Shown piece by piece: positions 11,866-22,876 of a DNA stretch of 64,000 bases (the first letter of the stretch is position 1; the number at the start of each line of letters is the position of its first letter). A program made the translations under genes and the position numbers. Source of the DNA: Dillenia suffruticosa (Eukaryota; Streptophyta; Magnoliopsida; Dilleniales; Dilleniaceae). The DNA is taken from assembly GCA_033439265.1 (NCBI GenBank), contig JAVTVX010000024.1, forward strand, positions 13,995,001 to 14,059,000, written 5' to 3'. Under the pieces are notes generated by a model. That model saw nothing but the letters and a program-made list of their open reading frames with translations. It did no database searches and was not told the origin of the DNA.

Positions 11866-12110
11866 TCTCTCTTTCCTTTTTTTTTTTTCTTTTTTTGGTT
11901 CCCTTTTTTTATTTCTTTTTTTCACATATTTACCTTTTGCCTTTTTTTTTTTTACTTTTTTTTTACCCCTTCCCTTTTTTTTGTTTCTTCTTCTTTCTTT
12001 TTTTTTCCTTCTTTTTTGGGTTTCTTCTTTTTTTCACATATTTACCCTTTTTTTTGCTTTTTATTTTTACCCCTTCCTTTTTTTTTTCTTCTTCTTCTTG
12101 TATTTTAGAA
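11866..12110. repeat. T-rich polypyrimidine tract
   Basis: Long T runs interrupted by C and short cacatatttacc words. The same arrangement (GC island then T-rich tract) recurs at 13966-14240. Confidence 0.8.
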
Positions 12111-12159
12111 TTTGATATTATTTTCATTAATTTTATTTCATTTAATTGCATTAGTAGTA

Positions 12160-12650
12160 ACTTAAGTTTTATTTTAATTTATAACTCAATTATTATATTT
12201 TATCATTTTATATTTACATTAATTTTATTTCATTTAATTTAATTGTATTTGTATTTTTTTTCTTATGTTGTACTTTTTATAGAATTTATATAAACCATTT
12301 AAAAAATAAGTTGTGATAATTTATAGAATTTATTGAATTCTTTTTAATTTATTATAAGTTGTGATAATAATGTTGGTAATTGTGATAATAAGTGGTAAGT
12401 AATGATAAGTTGTGATAAGTTGTGATAAGAATATTGGTAATTGTGATAATAAGTGGTAAGTAATGATAATTTTGAATGAATGATATTATTATATTAGTGT
12501 GATAATATAAAATGATGGTTATTAATATTAATTTAAATTATAATATATTATTAATTTAATAAATTTATATATTTAATTAAAATATTTACCAAAATATAAA
12601 ATATTAATAATTTATCATAATCTGTGGAAGGTAGAGAATAAAAGAAAAAA
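12160..12650. repeat. Direct duplicate, copy 2
   Basis: Second copy of 11040-11575, offset about 1.1 kb, with small indels. The GC-rich island and T-rich tract at 11650-12110 lie between the two copies. Confidence 0.7.
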
Positions 12651-13332
12651 AAAAGAAAAATGAGACACTTGGCAAGCTGTGTCATTTCCGTTACTTCCAT
12701 TTTTATTTAATTGTGTCTCTTTATTATTTGTTTTAATTTATTTTTTCTAATTTTTTGTTTTTCAAATGATATTTATTTGTGAAAAATTACGTCTGCGAAA
12801 TTTATCTAAAATTTATTTGTCAATGATAATATAAAAAATCTATATCATCTTCAAATATAATATTCATCTAAACAATTATATATTATATTTAAATACCTGA
12901 AATTTGTAAACTGAAAAAAAAAAAGAGAACAAAAGGTTGAATGAGAGTGAGATAAGGAAAAAAAAGGTGGTAGATAAGAAAAAAAAAGGAGAGTGAAATA
13001 GAAAGAAATATCATCTGTATTTTTGAAAAAAAAAAGAAAAAAAGAAAAAAAGAAGAAAAGAAAAAAATTGGAAGATGAAAAATATGTAATGAAAAAGGGC
13101 AGGAAAATTGTGTAATAAAAAAATATCCGGAAAAAGAGATTTTAAAATTTTATTTTGAAAATTTGTTTGTTATTAATTTAATTTGAAAAAGTGGTGTATC
13201 CAAGAAGGTAAAATTAAAATGTAAAAAAATTACAAAAAATTGAGATACATATTCACCATTTTTCAATAATATAATAATATCAATCTTATATTATTATATA
13301 ATATATATATATTGCTATATATATTACTATAA
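12651..13332. other. AT-rich CACTA interior, no gene
   Basis: Poly-A/purine-rich and AT-rich sequence without recognisable coding content. Confidence 0.6.
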
Positions 13333-13545
13333 ATTACAATGAATTTTAATATGATAATTATCGATATTAATTTATATTATAATATATAAAAAAATTAAAA
13401 AATTTAAATATTTCATTACAAATTTTACCAAAGATAAATTACAATGAATTTTAATATGATAATTATCGATATTAATTTATATTATAATATATAAAAAAAT
13501 TAAAAATTTTAAATATTTCATTACAAATTTTACCAAAGAGAAGAA
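13333..13545. repeat. ~105-bp tandem duplication
   Basis: The segment beginning attacaatgaattttaatat at about 13335 repeats at about 13440 with nearly identical sequence through ttttaccaaag. Confidence 0.8.
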
Positions 13546-13664
13546 ATTTTATTTTATGGGTGAGAGTAGGATAGGAAAAAAAAATTGATAAGAGAAAGAG
13601 AGAGAAAAGGGGAGAGAAGAGAATGAAAAAAAAAAAAACAAAAACAAAAGTTTGCCAAAGAAAG

Positions 13665-13732
13665 AGACTAGAATCGAACCTGGGCATTGGATATGATATC
13701 AGAAGATTCAACCACTACACCGCTTGACAGAT
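13665..13732 (-). other. tRNA-like A/B-box motif
   Basis: On the minus strand, caagcggtgtagtggt (13726-13711, A-box-like) is followed after about 30 nt by aggttcgattc (13681-13671, B-box-like), the spacing of an internal RNA polymerase III promoter. No full tRNA cloverleaf is evident. It sits about 60 bp from a GC-rich island. Confidence 0.45.
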
Positions 13733-13789
13733 GTAGTATAGAGTGACCTTTGCCTTATATATTTTCTTCTCTTCCTCAACTTTTTGTAT

Positions 13790-13965
13790 TCCCTTGTGCA
13801 GTTGCAACCGTGCAGCAGCATGGCTGCAACCGCGCAGGCATCCTCATTTCAGCGCAGTTGCAGCAGTGTGCCCTGCAGCTGCAACCGTGAGTGCAGGGGC
13901 ATGCCAGAGCCCCTGCGCGCACTTGCGACCGTGCCCCCCGCGGCTGCAACCGTGGGCACTACTGT
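13790..13965. repeat. GC-rich island 2
   Basis: Units of gcagttgcaaccgtg, ccgcggctgcaaccgtg and ggggcatgccagagcccctgc, related to 11650-11865. Followed by a T-rich tract to about 14240. Confidence 0.65.
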
Positions 13966-14240
13966 TCATCTTTTTTTTTAACTTCTTTTTTCATATATTT
14001 ACCAATTTTTTGCTTTTTTTTATTTTTTTTTTACCCTTCACCCTTTCCTTTTTTTTAACTTTTTTTTTTCTTTTTCTTCTTCTTTTTTATTTTTATTTTT
14101 ATTTTTTTTACCTTCATCCTTCCTTTTTTTAACTTTTTTTTGTTTCTTCTTTTTCTTTTCTTTTTTTTATTTCAGTTTTTTCCTCACCCTTTAATTTTCT
14201 TTTTTTTCATTCTTTTTTTTTTTTTCTGTTTCACTATTAC

Positions 14241-16640
14241 AGGTTGCCCTTGTGTAGTGCACCAAGAGAAATATTGATAATAATACATTAATTATCAATA
14301 TTATATAATTTTATATAAATTCTAAAAATATTTAATTTACAAATTTAACTTTTTAACATTGAAAAATTGATAACTCTACAATAAAATTATATTCTCGTCA
14401 AAATCAATTTTCTAATTTAATCAAATTTCTCTTTTTTGTGAAAAAAATATTTGTTTTTTTTTCTAATCTAATTATTTTTTTACCAAAAACAATTAATTCA
14501 TTTTAGATAATTTCAAAACAATGATTTTTTTTTTTTTTTGCACCACATCACAAATTAACAATCAAATTTGATTGCAAAAAAATTTTATCATTTTATTTCA
14601 AATTCAAATAACTCAATTTTATAAAAGCTGGCGGTATAATACAGAGTAACAAGTGGTAATAAATAGTAATAACCGGTAACAAGTGAGATATGATACGTAC
14701 ATTTAATTTAAAAGAATATTATTATAGTTGTTAAATTAATTAGTGATAATGAAAGTATAAAAAAATTATAAAAAATTTAGAATTATTTTCAGATACAAAT
14801 GTACTATTTTCTAATAATATAATAATAACATTCGTAAATTATTACATAATACATACATATTACTATATATATTACTATAAATTATAAATTATATTATCGT
14901 TAAATGGAGAATATATGTTAGTAATAATATAAAATCATGATTAATAATATTAATTTATCAATTGTCCCGCATGCCAAAATGATGAAACATATTAGTTGAG
15001 TGTATTTGGAATAAATATATTAGTGGAATTATCAACGTTATATAATTTTATATAAATTTCAAAAAAAAAATTATTTAATATACGAATTTAGTTTTTTAAA
15101 ATTTTTCAGTGATAACTCCACAAATTCATACCAAAATCAAAAACAATTCAAACAATGATCTTTGCACCACATCACAAATTGACGGTTAAATTTGATAAAA
15201 CTCTAAAATATTTTATCATTTTATTTCAAAATCAAGCGGCAAATTTTGTGAAAATTCCAAAAACATTTTATCATTTTATTTCGGAATCAATATACCCGCA
15301 AAAAACTTTTTATTTTTTTGCCCATTTTCCGTGAATATTTTTCATTTTACAAATCATGACTATTAATATTAATTTAAATTATAATATATTAATAATTTAA
15401 AATTTTTATATATTTAATTACAAATATTTGCCAAAATATATAATATTAATAAAGATAAAAAAAAAGAAAAGAAAAAAAAGAAAAATGTGTCATGATTTGC
15501 ATTTTGCATTTTACATTATATATTTACAAAAAAAAGAGAAAATATTGTTTTATCGTGATAACAAATAATAACAATATGTAAGATAGTGTATTAATGTATG
15601 GTAATAAGTGGTAACAAATAATAACAATCGGTAACAAATGATAATATATCATAATATAATTCATGATAACAAATAGTAACAACCGGTAACAAATGATATT
15701 CTTATAATAAGTGATACAATTGGTATAAGTGTAGTAAACAATGTTAACAGAAATGAAAATATAAAGAAAATCAAATACAAAAATTATAAAATAAAATTCA
15801 TGATGTAATAATAATAAAAACAGGTAAAACAAGATAAAATTAAACTCACAAAAATAAAGATACACTATACACCAGTGGGGATAAGTATATTCATGAAGAA
15901 GAGAGTAATAAAAATTTATATGGATCTAATATATCCAATTACATGATAAGTTTTTGAACATGATATGTTTGACATGTATAATTCATTCACAGATTTACAT
16001 GATCATTTACAAATTTACAGATAAACCAACTTCTTATGCATTTAATGTGGATGAAAATAAATTTCATGAATTATTTTTAGAATGTCAAAAAACCAATATA
16101 TCCAAATTGAAGTTCACTATACTAATTTTAAATAATATTACATGTGAAATATTAGTGGTTGAAATTAGTGTATGTGTGTGTGTGTAATATGTAAAAGTTG
16201 TGTATATGGAAATTGTGGAGTGTCTATATAAAAGATTAAATTTTTATTTATTGCAAATTATATTTTGTAATTATAAATTGTAATTGAATTTGAAATTCAA
16301 TTTCTACCGATACAATAAATGCAAAATTTAGTGTTCTTCATTAATTATACCAATATAATTAATTATACCATTACATATAATTACATTATATTATCATATT
16401 TTCAAATTATATTCAATAAATGTTCAAAACTATAACACTATATTATATAAATTATTAATTTCATATCATTGCATTATTTAAATTAATAATATTAATAAGT
16501 TTATTATCATCAAATAGAATATATATTATTTTTTATTAATCAAATAGATATGATATTAATCAAATATAGTAACTAGTTAGTAAGTATTTGTTAATAAATA
16601 GTAAAAATTTTAAGTGATTTTTTCAAAACACATATGAAAG
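14241..16640. other. AT-rich CACTA interior, no gene
   Basis: Contains further copies of the 11040/12160-type segments (14780-14930; 15350-15470), ggtaacaaataataacaa words (15600-15700) and a short GT run (about 16171-16184). No supported coding sequence. Confidence 0.6.
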
Positions 16641-16662
16641 ACACATATGAAAAATTAAGAAT

Positions 16663-16725
16663 CGCGGTAATGAAAAAAGAGGCGGGAGAAAAAATGCGGT
16701 AATGAAAAAAGAGGCGGGAGAAAAA
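16663..16725. repeat. Tandem duplicate of a ~31-bp purine block
   Basis: gcggtaatgaaaaaagaggc followed by gggagaaaaa occurs twice in succession. Confidence 0.75.
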
Positions 16726-17092
16726 GCGCGAAGGCGGAGTTTTAAAATTTTGTTTGTAAAAATTATATATTATAAATCATACGTAAACTAAAGATCTACA
16801 ATCAAAATTTCTCTATCCTTTCCTTGAAAGTTCTTCTCTCATAACCCATTTAAACCTCTCACTCATACTTCGCAAAGTTTTATCAAAAGTTAATCATGTT
16901 TGGTATTTGAAAGGTTTGACGAACGACGGATAAGTATTGTATGAAGAATCACAACAATTCCAAGAAAGAATAAGTTCAGTCGAACAAGCTCAATCATCCA
17001 AGATGTTATTCAGGTTTTAAAAATAAACATCTTATTTTTATTTTAATTTGAGATTTAATATTAAAATATCATTTTTAATTTTTTATTTTGGA

Positions 17093-17180
17093 CAGTTGTG
17101 AAGAAATATAAATATCAATGCTATCAAGATATTTTGTATTTAGAAAAAGGAAACGCTCTCTGCTTACTTCTCAGGTAATA
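17093..17180 (+). pseudogene. Degraded En/Spm-type exon
   Basis: The segment after gacag reads TVVKKYKYQCYQDILYLEKG. Residue by residue it parallels VIVKKCRGPTCCQDVWDLKK at 1421-1624 (minus), including the KK, C and QD positions, but the RGPT signature is lost. It supports assignment of the host element to CACTA/En-Spm. Only a short conserved block remains. Confidence 0.4.
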
Positions 17181-17639
17181 TTTTCATTTACATTCATTAT
17201 TTATTATTTATAATGATTTCATTATTTTACTATTGAGTTTTAATGAACAGATTGCCACAAAAGATTGTGGATAAAGACGTCTTCAAAAATTGTGATTGTG
17301 AATAAAGATATCTTCAGAAACTGTAACGAATATTTTTTGTTTGGACCATCTCAGAAGACATGTAATTGTGAGACATGTAATCTTTTTTCTATTTTTTTTG
17401 TCTTATATGTATCAATCATTTTAGTTTGTATCAATTACAATTCTTATAATATTTATATTATTTTTATAATTTCTTTATTTTTCAGTATTTTAATTTACCT
17501 ATCATCTTAAAAAAAAAAAGAAACCGTCAATGTGATAATCATATGGTAATATTGGTAACGAGCAGTAATTTAGTGATAACAAAAATAATAAATTTTTTTA
17601 ACATTTATAATAACTAAGAAAAAAAAAGAATAACATTTC

Positions 17640-18060
17640 TAACCTAATATAATGATAAAAGAGAGAGAGTAACTTTCTGACGCTTGTGTAACCGACGGTA
17701 CAAAATAGTAACCATGACGATTAGTAACCATGTGGTAATTGATAGTAACATGTAGTAATCTATAGTAATCTTGTAGTAATTTACAGTAACTTATACTAAT
17801 ATTTTCCAACCGATAAAAACAGAAAATTTTTCTCGCTTGTGGGAACCAATAGTACAAATAGTAATTTATACTAACGTGTAATCGACGATAAAAGATAGTA
17901 ACATTTCCTAACATATGTGATAATCGATGATAAATGATAGTAACATTTCTTAACAGTTGTGATAACTGACCATAAAAGAGGTAACATTTCCTAACACATG
18001 TGATAACCGACAATAAAACCTAATAATTTTTACTGATATTTTGAAACCGATGATAAAAAA
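17640..18060. repeat. CACTA right subterminal repeats (~45-50 bp)
   Basis: Repeated gtgataaccgacaataaaa and gatagtaacatttcctaaca blocks, best ordered between about 17880 and 18050. Subterminal repeats of this kind are typical transposase-binding regions in CACTA elements; that role here is inference. Confidence 0.65.
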
Positions 18061-18261
18061 TAATATTTTTACTAATACTTTTCTAACTGTCATTATAAAT
18101 CAATCACATGCTCCAACGGTCATCAAAACCGTCAAGGTAGATCTATCCCGATTGGTGTATAGCCGACTGAAAGCGTATCTGTTGGAGAAAGTTTTGCTGA
18201 TGGTTTTAGTATGTTTAGCAAACGGTTTTTGTCCGTCTGAATAATGCATTTTTTTGTAGTG

Positions 18262-18566
18262 ACGGTATAGTTAGATAGACAGTAAAAATGGTCATATACT
18301 GACTGTTTTCAAACCATCCCTAAAAGTGTTATATTTACTGATCACAAACAATAACAGTGAAAATTCAACATCGCTTTTTACAAACGGTTATCTAACCTTT
18401 ACTGATGATTGCTAAACTTTTCATAACGAATAATATTATACCATCGTAAAATATATATATTTCCTAACGATTTCGTCACAAGTGTTGCTACACGCCATAA
18501 AAAACGGTCGCTATATGTTACCGCTTACAAATGTTACCATCACCTCAATTCTCTAATTTTGTAGTA
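18262..18566. mobile_element. Remainder of repeat array and outer transposon end
   Basis: Begins with the right ACG duplication (18262-18264) and continues the interrupted array subunit (gtatagttagatagacagta; anchor at about 18325). It then runs to attttgtagta at 18556-18566, whose complement is TACTACAAAAT. This is probably the true end of the outer element whose subterminal repeats form the 8100-10019 array. Its opposite end was not found. Confidence 0.5.
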
Positions 18567-20171
18567 TCTCAAGACTTCTCAAGAAAATAAGAGAGAAGAA
18601 AAAAGGGGGGAACAATACACAACAGCCACACAATCCTTCCCTAGAAAACCCTAAAAACATTGATGTGTGTTTGCAAAGCCAAAGCAAAGAATAACATTGA
18701 TGTGCGTTTGGAGAGAGAGAGAAGAAGATCGAGACAAAAACCTTAGAAAACAATTTCGACAACCAAACAAGAAATACAACTCTAGAAATTGATGAAAACT
18801 TGAAGAAAGCTTACCCGTACCAATTAAAAAGGGGTGAATCACGATAACGAGAGCGAGGGCGAGAGCAAATGAGAGAGAGAGTGATTTCCATGGACGGACT
18901 TGAGAGAGAGGCTTTGGGTTTTTTATCAACAAAAGTAGTCCGTCCCTAATTTTAGCAACGAATGCAAAGTGACAAATACTATGTCCGTCGCTAATTAGCA
19001 AGGAACTTCGCTAATGTTCGTTGTTAAAATTAGCGACGTACTTGTTGTTCGTCACTAAAATTAACGATAAATGATTTTGTGTGTCGCTAAATTAAAAATG
19101 AATGCACTATTTGTGTTAAAATTAGTGACGAAAGAGCTGCTAGTCGTTAAAATTAGCCACAAAAGTGATTATTTGTCACTAATTAGTAACGAATTTTACG
19201 ATGAAATCTATTTTTATCTACTATTTAAAATGAATTTAGTAACAAATTAATTGTTTGTGATGAAATTAACAATGAAAAGGAAATTTTTAGAAATTTACAT
19301 CAAAATTATAGATGAAAAAATATTTTTTGTGTAGTTTATTGATAATGATTATTTATTTAAACAAATTTGTTACTTTTACGAAAATTATAATTAATAATAC
19401 TTAAAATAAATACAAATTCCTTTGCCTAATCTCCAAAAATGTTGCTCAACGTCAATTTAATTTTGTATTTAATCAAAAGATAAAATATATATTTATATTA
19501 GTAAGATCTTATTACTATATATGATAGTATTTTATTAGAGATTCGCTGAATAATTTATTATCGAAAATAGTCAATTTTGTGATAATTATAATATTTATTA
19601 TGTATTCAACCTGATTCCGTTATTCGGAAAGAGTCCAAAAGAAAAATATGGTTGAAAATATTTCACAAGAGAGTATAGATAATAAAATTAGTCACAAATT
19701 CCCAAGTACCATAGCAAATTAGGGACAAATTTAACCATAAACAAATTTGTGTAGCAAATCAGCGATAAATTTAGCGACGAACCCTTTTAAACTTAGCGAC
19801 GAACGCACCATTCATCGCTAAATTTAGCTAGTTTTCATTGCTAAATTTATTGACGAAGAGTTGATTTGTGACAAAGTTTAGCCACAAAATTGCAATTCGT
19901 CACTAAATTTGCCATGAACATAGTGATTCATGGCAATTTTGTTATGAAAATTTTTTCATAACTAATTAGTCATGAAAATTTTTTTTGTGGCTAATTAACT
20001 ACGAAATTGTTCACGAAAATATTTCGTGACTGGTTAGCCATTTTCACGTGACTAATTTTGCTATGAATATTTTTCGTCACTAATTTTGTTGTAAAATAGC
20101 GACGAAATATGTTTTCATGGCAAAATAGCGATAAATTTTTTTCATCGCTAAAATTATGTTTTGTTGTAGTG
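18567..20171. mobile_element. CACTA-type end fragment with gcgacgaa repeats
   Basis: The right boundary is ttgttgtagtg ending at 20171 (complement CACTACAACAAAA). The last 1.2 kb is packed with ttagcgacgaa/tcgctaaaatt words in both orientations, the subterminal texture also seen at 44200-44650 and 62708-63190. The left boundary is taken where the previous transposon ends; no matching CACTAC start was found, so the fragment may be truncated. Confidence 0.6.
18815..18891 (-). other. Possible short first exon within CACTA-type end
   Basis: On the minus strand an ATG at 18891-18889 opens MEITLSLICSRPRSRYRDSP, running into a strong donor (G then GTAAGC, 18815/18814). A pyrimidine-rich, intron-like stretch follows. 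No matching downstream exon was found. It may be the first exon of a captured or transposon gene. Confidence 0.2.
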
Positions 20172-20830
20172 TTTTCTCACCCTTATATCCCACATTATTA
20201 AGCCGATAGTGAAGATTAATAACAAGATCAGCCAAATCAAATTCTTCTCTCCCCAGCTTTGTCTCTTCATATTGAATAAAAATGTCATAAATTAATTTTC
20301 TTTTCCGTTGACTTAAACTAGGCATCCAACTCTTAGAAAATAGAACATAGTCCTCTCAACCGAGTTGGCTATCACAGGACACTCCAGCTTGCCAACCACC
20401 CTTCATATAAAACATGATCTCGGTGAAAACCATAGATGAATCAAGGGCCTTGGTTATCATTGGGTCAAAATAAGGCCACTAACATGATGTGAACTTCTCA
20501 TAGGTAGCTTCCTTTGCTTGTATAAAACTTTGTGACAGTATTTTCACCATGAAATAATTCGTCATTGTAGAATCTTGCCAAGTATGAATCCCCTACATTT
20601 CCATCAAGCATCATTAAAAATTTTCTAAAAGTTACCGTGAGAGGATAAGATTTTGGTGGGACACATACAAAGCTATAAGGGATATCCATGAGTCCTGCTG
20701 GTTGATCAATATCCTATAGGTCAATAGCATCACTTTCGGCTGGAGAAATCCCACCATGCCTAATGCTGCATATAATTGAAAACAAACTAGGAAATTAAAA
20801 AGCCTTAGACCACCGGATATCAAGCCATTT
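20172..20830 (-). pseudogene. UvrD-like helicase (TRANK1-like) gene fragment
   Basis: Minus-strand frames read DIPYSFVCVPPKSYPLTVTF, then RKFLMMLDGNVGDSYLARF, then SSMVFTEIMFYMKGGWQ and finally EFDLADLVINLHYRLNNVGY. In plant UvrD-like helicases annotated as TPR and ankyrin repeat-containing protein 1-like, these motifs occur in this order downstream of the Walker A exon. At least three in-frame stops are present (for example a TAG before DIDQPAGL and stops near 20495 and 20356). The fragment ends abruptly where the CACTA-type end begins at 20171. The Walker A exon lies in the repeated units to the right, so this is the only copy here keeping downstream exons. Confidence 0.6.
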
Positions 20831-21015
20831 ACATGTTAGCATACCCGGAATGCATATCAGACTAGTAAATGCTAAACATGAAAATTATTTCCTAAACAGG
20901 CATTAGCAGAGAACTGGTGTCACATTGGGCTCAAGAAAGGTTCTCTAAATATGCTCCAGAGCTACCCTAACCCCGTTGGAATTGTTAAGAAGGATGCAAC
21001 TAATGTGTAATGTAG

Positions 21016-21064
<49 letters not shown>

Positions 21065-21344
21065 ATACCAACTTCATGGCATTCATGGCAATAGCACAGT
21101 AAAATCATCAAAATAAAAGCAAGATAGATAAGAGCTAGAGGGATATGATTGTTCCTATATGGGCAAAACCCAGTAGTACCACTGCTCTGCATTTCCCTTC
21201 CGCTTGCAAGAGAGCATAGTAGCTAAAAGCCTGCTGAATCATGCTTAAAGCACAAAGCATAGTGAAGCGCAATTGAAACGTGCTGAAGTGGTAAAAAGCG
21301 CATAAAGTGCAAAGCAAGAAAAAGCGATGCTTTTATCTTTAGTC
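20831..21344. other. Intron-like remainder of helicase locus
   Basis: No coding similarity seen. Holds the AT dinucleotide run at 21016-21061 and a degenerate aaagcgcataaagtgcaaag region before the first repeat unit. Confidence 0.4.
21016..21061. repeat. (AT)n microsatellite
   Basis: Uninterrupted AT dinucleotides, about 22 copies. Confidence 0.95.
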
Positions 21345-21804
21345 TCCTGCTCCTTCCGTTCACTTCCTCTTCCTCTTGTTTTCATCTTTAGTCTCTCTCT
21401 TCTCCTCTTCCCCTTCCTTTGTTCTTCTTCTTTATTCTTGTGCTCCATCATCATGCTCTCTGTCCTCTTCCTCTCTCTCTTTTTTTTTTTAAATTTTCTT
21501 CTACCTGCCTGCATGTCCACTTCTTGTTTGCCTGAATGTGTTGCTGTGTTGTTGAAGATGATAGTAATTTTCATTTGTGTTGTTCCGGAGGCAGAAGAAG
21601 GTAATAATTATTAAGAGTTTCATCATCTTTTGTCGCCTTTTATTTCTTGCTTTTTTCATTTTATTTTATTTTGTGCTTGTTGGTTTATAACTCTTATATG
21701 AAATTATTTGACATATTTGCACTTTGATCTCATTGAAAGATTTCGTTTTTATGTATATTTTAATATTATAACATATTACATGCGTAATTATTATATATAT
21801 ATAA
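21345..21804. repeat. 1.66-kb array, unit 1 (left part)
   Basis: Matches about 39185-39640, 40850-41310 and 42505-42950: ttttcatctttagtctctct, the CT-rich tract, ctgcatgtccacttcttgtt, gttgttccggaggcagaaga and tacatgcgtaattattatat in the same order. The copia element follows at 21805; the unit resumes at 28514 after a gap of about 0.8 kb relative to other units. Confidence 0.8.
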
Positions 21805-21911
21805 TGTTGGAGATAAATTGAAAGTGAAGAGCCAGATAGCAAAACTGGAAAATGCTTTCTTCATTGCACACCATAATAAAAATGACAGGGCCTATTATAT
21901 AGGCTTACACC
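21805..21911 (-). repeat. Copia 3' LTR, truncated
   Basis: Begins TGTTGGAGATAAATTGAAAG and matches 28210-28316 closely through ttatataggcttacac. It then breaks directly into RT coding sequence, so about 200 bp of LTR plus the RNase H region are missing. Confidence 0.85.
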
Positions 21912-22876
21912 GAGCAAAGTCAAAGAAAGTATTGTAATCTACCCAAGAAATTATTGTAATCAAACACATACTCGTCCTATTATAATTCGTCCCAAACTTG
22001 AGCAAAAGATCTTTTACATACTTTTTTTTATGAAGAAAAATTCTATCTTCCTCCTGTTTTATTTCAAGTCCAAGAAAGTATTGTAATCTACCCAAGTCTG
22101 ACATTTCAAACTCATTTTGCATACATGATTTAAATTTAGCAACCAAAATTTCAGAGTATCCCATGTAAATCATGTCATCAACACAAATCAAACCACTAGA
22201 AAATCTCCCCCTTCTTGCTTGTTTATATATAGTGTGGGCTCACTTTCACTTCTTTCACACCTGGTTTTTAGAAAGTACGAGTCAATCTTTTTGTACCATG
22301 CTAGTGGTGCTTGTTTGAGCCCATAAAGGGCTTTGTTGAGTTTATAAACTTTGTTCTCATTATCACTAACAACAAAACCCTTAGGTTGAGATATATAGAC
22401 CTCCTTTTCCAACTCACCATTTAAAAATACAGACTTTATATCAAATTGATAAACCGGAAACTTAATTTTGTAGCAAGAGCTAAAAGGATTCTTACCGTTT
22501 CAAAATGAGCAACCAGTGAGAATATTTCATCAAAGTCAATACCTTGATGTTGTACATACCCCTTTGCCACGAGCCTTGTTGTATACTTCTCTATACTACC
22601 ATCAGCATGATATTTCAGCTTGTATACCTACTTGAGACCAATAGGTGTCTTGCTATCTGGTAGATCAACCAATTCCCATGTCTTATTGTGCTCGATTGCT
22701 CTCATTTCTACAATCATTGCATCTTGCCATTCTTCCACTTTAACTGCTTCCTGAAAACAAGTGGGTTCTGTCACATAAAAAGCAAATGAGCATGATTCAT
22801 AAATCTTCTGCAATAATCTGAATTTTCTTGGTGGTGTCTCATTGGAGGAGCTTGATGATGCTAAACTCAATGGTGA
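21912..22876 (-). pseudogene. Copia reverse transcriptase domain, broken
   Basis: Going leftward: EEWQDAMIVEMRAIEHNKTW, DLPDSKTPIGLK, then [47 protein letters not shown] (the usual YVDD has C for Y) and DLGRLQYFLGLEI. These are the ordered RT motifs of Ty1/copia. Several stops and shifts occur (for example near 22188 and 22628). A short stretch (agaaagtattgtaatctacc) is duplicated at 21915 and 22072. The reading frame ends within RT and no RNase H follows. Confidence 0.8.

Larger units (their letters stand above)
10020..18261 (+). mobile_element. CACTA DNA transposon, non-autonomous, 8242 bp
   Basis: The element starts CACTACAAAA and ends TTTTGTAGTG (10-bp terminal inverted repeat) with ACG duplicated on both sides. 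Removing the element plus one ACG restores a 166-bp subunit of the flanking repeat array exactly, which fixes the boundaries. The interior is AT-rich and carries nested duplications, two GC-rich islands followed by T-rich tracts, a tRNA-like motif, a degraded En/Spm exon (17093-17180) and about 50-bp subterminal repeats near the right end. No transposase of useful length remains, so movement would have needed enzyme from another copy. Confidence 0.85.

Noticed and set aside
11590-12242. Open frames rich in Phe/Leu across the GC island and T-rich tract
   Set aside because: Translation of poly-T and tandem repeats; no domain and no conserved start.
13665-13732. Functional tRNA gene
   Set aside because: Only A- and B-box-like words are present; no complete acceptor stem or anticodon arm could be paired.
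21327-21614. Leu/Ser/Phe-rich plus-strand frame recurring at 39209, 40825 and 42515
   Set aside because: It recurs only because the 1.66-kb unit is repeated; the copies differ in frame and length, and it is a CT-rich intron-like tract.
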